This document shows positions 43,380-43,681 of a stretch of DNA of 43,681 nucleotides, one piece after another (within the stretch, counting starts at the first letter, position 1; each line of letters starts with the position of its first letter). Origin of the DNA: Azolla pinnata (taxonomy: Eukaryota; Streptophyta; Polypodiopsida; Salviniales; Salviniaceae); the NCBI GenBank assembly GCA_037176905.1, contig JBBBWG010029010.1, positions 11,198 to 54,878 of the forward strand, given 5' to 3'. Below the pieces are notes generated by a model. That model ran no database searches. It worked only from the letters and a program-made list of their open reading frames with translations, and had not been told where the DNA came from. Made by a program: the position numbers and the translations under genes.

Positions 43380-43681
43380 TTAGGGTTAGGGTTTTGGGTT
43401 TTGGGTTTTGGGTTCTAGGTTCTGGGATAAGGGTTTAAGGAGCTCTCATGGTTTAGGGTTTTGGGTTTAGGGTTTTGGATTCTGGGCTAGGGTTTAAGGA
43501 GCTCTCAAGGTTTAGGGTTTTGGGTTCTGGGATAGGGTTTAAGGAGCTCTCAAGGTTTTGGGTTTTGGGTTCTTGGCTAGGGTTTAAGGAGCTCTCAAGG
43601 TTTAGGGTTTTTAGGGTTTAAGGAGCTTTGGAGTTCAAGGACTAAGGAGCTCGATGTTTAGGGTTCAAGGTTTGAGAAGCT
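43380..43681 (+). repeat. Telomere-like tandem array at right edge
   Basis: Units of about 45-59 bp contain AGGGTTTAAGGAGCTCTCAA, GGTTTAGGGTTTTGGG and TTCTGGG.TAGGG. AAGGAGCTCT starts near 43437, 43496, 43541 and 43586. The array has decayed by 43620 and may continue past the window. Confidence 0.88.

Overview
The window is nuclear DNA of a land plant. It carries spliced genes with GT-AG introns of about 90 bp to 1.4 kb. The families are plant ones: an apoplastic xyloglucan endotransglucosylase/hydrolase (XTH), a DGD1-type galactolipid synthase, CYCB1-type cyclins with a destruction box, an L-type lectin receptor kinase, and an organellar methionyl-tRNA formyltransferase. Telomere-like CCCTAAA/TTTAGGG stretches are scattered between genes. 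I cannot name the species. The protein sequences look diverged from typical angiosperm ones, so a non-seed plant is possible, but this is only an impression. A run of exactly 100 N (17674-17773) is an assembly gap.

Layout, left to right: an unresolved left edge with a possible terminal exon (62-201); XTH on the minus strand (1102-3429, 4 exons, 301 aa); a repeat-rich stretch with no convincing gene (3430-7730); a small uncharacterised plant gene on the plus strand (7731-9245, 4 exons, 184 aa); DGD1-like synthase on the minus strand (10684-15337, 7 exons), convergent with the previous gene and carrying an apparent frameshift in its first exon; a repeat block with the gap (15.4-18.2 kb); B-type cyclin copy A on the minus strand (18231 to about 22445); about 4 kb of intergenic DNA; B-type cyclin copy B on the plus strand (26492-29889, 7 or 8 exons); a 4-kb repeat field; a single-exon lectin receptor kinase on the minus strand (34013-36238, 741 aa); and methionyl-tRNA formyltransferase on the minus strand (38033-43231, 11 exons, 397 aa). 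The right edge is a TTTAGGG-rich tandem array.

The genes do not form one pathway. The clearest arrangement is the head-to-head pair of CYCB1-like cyclins with the same intron positions and phases in the cyclin box. This is a tandem inverted duplication whose shared upstream region holds E2F-like and AACGG (MSA-core) motifs expected of cell-cycle genes. Copy B looks intact. Copy A has microsatellite-driven insertions, a tail made of duplicated DNA, and no clear start codon.

The other striking property is the density of local tandem repeats. Nearly every intergenic interval, and several introns, hold a different array with units from 27 to 319 bp. I see no CRISPR array, tRNA, rRNA, intact transposon or obviously new multi-gene system. 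The most useful follow-ups are the DGD1 frameshift, the decay state of cyclin A, and the palindrome and arrays at 31.6-33.5 kb.
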